A stretch of DNA of 64,000 nt, taken from Prochlorococcus sp. AG-409-P03. Its GTDB lineage: Bacteria; Cyanobacteriota; Cyanobacteriia; PCC-6307; Cyanobiaceae. The notes beneath the pieces were generated by a model. It was not told the origin of the DNA, did no database searches, and saw only the letters and a program-made list of their open reading frames with translations. The position numbers were made by a program, and so were the translations under genes. The stretch covers positions 169,068 through 233,067 of the forward strand of contig QCKN01000001.1 of the NCBI GenBank assembly GCA_003215295.1. Direction: 5' to 3'. The first letter of the stretch is position 1; each line of letters begins with the position of its first letter. Positions 61,880 to 64,000 of the stretch are shown piece after piece.

Positions 61880-62356
61880 CTATTGATTGTTGCCTTTATT
61901 TGTTGCGTAGCCACTTTCGACTAGGTCTCTAAACCTATTTATGTTTGCTTGAAGTTCTTTAGTGACCATTCCACCCAAAATATTTGCCTCCATTAACGGA
62001 GCTAAAACTTTGGGTAACTCATAGGAGACAGTTAATTTGACACTAGTAAGATTGTCTTCTTCTGAATAGAAACGAACAGATCCTTTGGTTGGGAGTCCTC
62101 CTATAGATTCCCATTGTAATCTTTCTGCCTCAATACGTTCATTAATTTGGGCTTTCCATTTGAATCTGAAGCCATTTGCGGCCAATGTCCATTCTGTTAG
62201 ATCAGGCAAGGTTGTTTCTGTGGCATCAAGAGTTTTAACTGATTCAATCCAGCTCATCCACAGAGGCATTGCTTCTAGATCACTCCAAACAAACCAGACC
62301 TCATTAACCGGGGCCTTGATTTGGCTAATTACTGTATGTTCGAGCCAGCGTCCCAT
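61880..62356 (-). CDS. SRPBCC (cyclase/dehydrase-type) protein behind crtQ
   Basis: This protein of about 158 residues is of the START/SRPBCC fold, with the COQ10-like pattern APVNEVWFVWSDLEAMPLWMSWIESVKTLD and ERLQWESIGGLPTKGSVRFYSE, ending KELQANINRFRDLVESGY. Such proteins bind hydrophobic ligands. ATG 62356 begins one base after the crtQ stop; a frame starting at 62383 lies inside crtQ. The tight coupling to crtQ suggests a role with carotenoid or quinone intermediates, by inference. Confidence 0.82.
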   Translation of the reverse strand: MGRWLEHTVISQIKAPVNEVWFVWSDLEAMPLWMSWIESVKTLDATETTLPDLTEWTLAANGFRFKWKAQINERIEAERLQWESIGGLPTKGSVRFYSEEDNLTSVKLTVSYELPKVLAPLMEANILGGMVTKELQANINRFRDLVESGYATNKGNNQ

Positions 62357-62357
62357 A

Positions 62358-63818
62358 TCAGGCAACCGATGAATTCTTTGCAAGAGCAGCAGCTCTGCTC
62401 AGTATTTCAGCGGCTGCTAGGTGCCCACTCATAGTTGCTCCTTCCATTGAGTCAATGTAATCCTGGCGTGTATAACTCCCCGCTAAGAAGAAGTTACTTA
62501 CAGGTGTTACCTGGCGGGGTCTATAAGGTTCCATACCTGGGGCTTCTCTGTATAGAGAGTGCGCAAGTTTGACTACGTTGCTCCAAATTAAATTAAGGTT
62601 GTCAGAAGATGGGAAAAGTTTTCGAACTTGAGCATCTGTATGTTCAACGATTTGGTTCACTGGCTTTGGAATCCAGGGATCCCCAGGTGTTAGGACACAT
62701 TGAAGTAATGATCCTAGGCCTTTGATTTGATAGTCCTCGGGGCTGCTTAAAGCTAGATCTGAAAAACAGCTGAAGTCTGCATCGGCCGTATAAAGCAAAT
62801 TATCTAAACCACAGGGATGGTCAAGATTATTTCTCGCAGTAGTGTCTCTTAGCTCTGTGATCCATCCGTCATACCTTAGTTGAACCGTGGCGACTGGAAC
62901 AGTTTGAAGCTTGAAGATCCCAGCGAATTCTGGGAAGCGCCTCCATTGCCTAGGAATTAGCTTTTGTATGCCAGGAACGTCGCATGCTGCCAGATATTTA
63001 TCTGCTGTTATATCTATGTCACCTTTCGGAGTTTGAAGTTTTAAGCCTGTAACTTTAGGGAATTTGCCATCTTCAAATTGAACTTGTCGTACACGATGGC
63101 GTAAATGGAGTGTTCCTCCTTTTGCTTGGATGTAATCCAGTATTGGCTTAGTTAGCCATTTATGTGGAGAGCCTTTAAGCATATTTAATTTTGATGCTTC
63201 TGTTCGCGATGCAAACATCATGAAAATAGTGAGCATGCATCGTGCAGAAATCGATTCACAGTCGATAAATCCAAGTGCATAGGCTATTGGATTCCACATG
63301 CGCCTAATGCTGTTGAGGCTTCCTCCATGATTAAGAAACCATTGTTGAAAGCTAATGGCATCGAGAGCTCGGATTGTTTTCATGGCGCCTTCGTAATCAA
63401 CTAAACCCTGAACAATTGGGCTTGTTCCAAGAGCCAATGCATTGCGTAATTTGTCTATCCAATCCAGTTGAGGAGTTGTGAAGAATGCCTTGAGGCCGTT
63501 GAACGGGGCTCCTAGAGCAAAACGAAAGTCAAGTGATCGAAGGTCTCCTCCAAGGTTGACGAATAAATGCGTGTGATTTTTTGCCAATAAATTATCGAAT
63601 GCCCCAACTTTTCTCATTAGAGCAAAGAGATTGGCGTAGTTGAAAAAGAAAACATGTAGTCCCATTTCAATATGGTTTCCTTCCTCGTCTTCCCAACTCG
63701 CAACTTTGCCTCCTGCAAAAGGCCTTGCGTCATATAAATCCACTTTGTGACCTGCATCAACAAGGTCTACAGCTGCTGTAAGCCCTGCTAGCCCCGCTCC
63801 AACGATTGCGATCTGCAC
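62358..63818 (-). CDS. crtQ: Zeta-carotene desaturase (CrtQ, plant type)
   Basis: CrtQ converts zeta-carotene to lycopene isomers in the plant-like cyanobacterial pathway. The 486-residue flavoprotein has the FAD fold at the start ([20 protein letters not shown]), [34 protein letters not shown], and a C-terminal FAD contact [23 protein letters not shown]. The start is GTG 63818 with a purine-rich ribosome site upstream. It is divergent from the A-type Fe-S gene across about 111 bases. The SRPBCC gene follows after one base. Confidence 0.93.
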   Translation of the reverse strand: MQIAIVGAGLAGLTAAVDLVDAGHKVDLYDARPFAGGKVASWEDEEGNHIEMGLHVFFFNYANLFALMRKVGAFDNLLAKNHTHLFVNLGGDLRSLDFRFALGAPFNGLKAFFTTPQLDWIDKLRNALALGTSPIVQGLVDYEGAMKTIRALDAISFQQWFLNHGGSLNSIRRMWNPIAYALGFIDCESISARCMLTIFMMFASRTEASKLNMLKGSPHKWLTKPILDYIQAKGGTLHLRHRVRQVQFEDGKFPKVTGLKLQTPKGDIDITADKYLAACDVPGIQKLIPRQWRRFPEFAGIFKLQTVPVATVQLRYDGWITELRDTTARNNLDHPCGLDNLLYTADADFSCFSDLALSSPEDYQIKGLGSLLQCVLTPGDPWIPKPVNQIVEHTDAQVRKLFPSSDNLNLIWSNVVKLAHSLYREAPGMEPYRPRQVTPVSNFFLAGSYTRQDYIDSMEGATMSGHLAAAEILSRAAALAKNSSVA

Positions 63819-63929
63819 CCGCTTAAAAATCAGATTTTAATGACTATATGAATATGACGTACAAATTCCCATACGACAAAAATCAATTTCCTTACATAAA
63901 GTGCTCTTAGGCATTTGCCATTGACGATC

Positions 63930-64000
63930 ATGAGCACACTGGAAACCTCTGATTTAACTCACAAAGCCCTTGATGGCAAAGGCATTCTGATTACTCAGCC
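63930..64000 (+). CDS. Start of a probable A-type iron-sulfur carrier (partial)
   Basis: The right edge cuts this gene after 23 codons. The start MSTLETSDLTHKALDGKGIL continues ITQ, where GILITQ is the typical beginning of the HesB/IscA fold in cyanobacterial A-type proteins. The identity is inferred from so few residues and the position next to crtQ, which is a common cyanobacterial arrangement; it needs the next bases to be certain. Confidence 0.45.
   Translation, partial: MSTLETSDLTHKALDGKGILITQ

Noticed and set aside
1..64000. tRNA, rRNA, CRISPR arrays, insertion sequences, prophage
   Set aside because: Reading the spacers showed no cloverleaf-like segments, repeated spacers, transposase genes or phage structural genes.

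Overview
The window is a gene-dense, A+T-rich stretch of a picocyanobacterial chromosome, most probably Prochlorococcus of a low-light-adapted type. This rests on: photosystem II and cytochrome b6f small subunits (PsbX, PetL-like), two high-light-inducible proteins, Ycf66 and Ycf33 family proteins, a CRR7-like NDH-1 accessory protein, the plant-type carotenoid enzyme CrtQ, a type 2 NADH dehydrogenase, many very short intergenic gaps, and many small conserved proteins with no named function. The strain cannot be fixed from the sequence alone. No rRNA, tRNA, CRISPR array, insertion sequence or prophage was recognised, so this is core genome, not an island.

Layout. 1-6.7 kb: 3' end of accC, a YggT protein, psbX, ycf66, two tandem TolB-like lipoproteins, an hli gene, an ABC half-transporter and two small unknown proteins. 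6.8-10.2 kb: HIT protein, rpsU, peptide deformylase, an S9 peptidase. 10.2-16.5 kb: the sufBCDS operon on the minus strand, divergent from the sufR repressor gene, with a 470-base spacer that holds a possible 39-residue gene and two inverted repeats. 16.7-22.1 kb: a SAP/DUF4912 protein with a TGA-separated in-frame extension, phosphoglucomutase, a RarA fusion protein. 22.1-28 kb: phosphopantetheinyl transferase, bcp, coaX-cysH, NDH-2, hflX. 27.7-32.9 kb: a run of ion transport genes (DASS carrier, KtrB, KtrA) followed by anmK. 32.9-39.3 kb: small genes (a DNA-binding-like protein, a Nif11-like protein, a single-span membrane protein, a four-cysteine microprotein, a second hli), an ABC-F ATPase and an HtrA protease. 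39.2-47.1 kb: xseAB, a zinc-ribbon membrane protein, YihY, suhB-tolC, a PDZ/radical-SAM-like protein, uppP. 47.2-52.4 kb: DUF3120, nadB, a VKOR-thioredoxin fusion, rimO, petL. 52.4-58.2 kb: DUF4346, a FemAB-like protein, a RibD-type reductase coupled to a double PTPS protein, aroK/crr7, GST, ycf33-rbfA. 58.2-64 kb: GH3 hydrolase, glycosyltransferase-TPR, hemD, a SRPBCC protein behind crtQ, and the first codons of a probable A-type iron-sulfur protein.

Themes. Iron-sulfur cluster supply (sufBCDS, sufR, perhaps the last partial gene), photosynthetic electron transport and its small subunits, cell-wall and lipid-carrier recycling (anmK, uppP, GH3), Na+/K+ transport, and cofactor synthesis (coaX, nadB, pterin, haem, carotenoid) account for most genes. 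Nothing in the window clearly looks like a new multi-gene system. The most useful leads are small: a twin CX3C microprotein, a 39-residue ORF between sufB and sufR, a Nif11-like protein overlapping a single-span membrane protein, a TGA-interrupted DUF4912 gene, and a coupled double-PTPS/reductase pair. Several start sites are non-ATG (GTG, TTG), and where I moved a start the reason is given.
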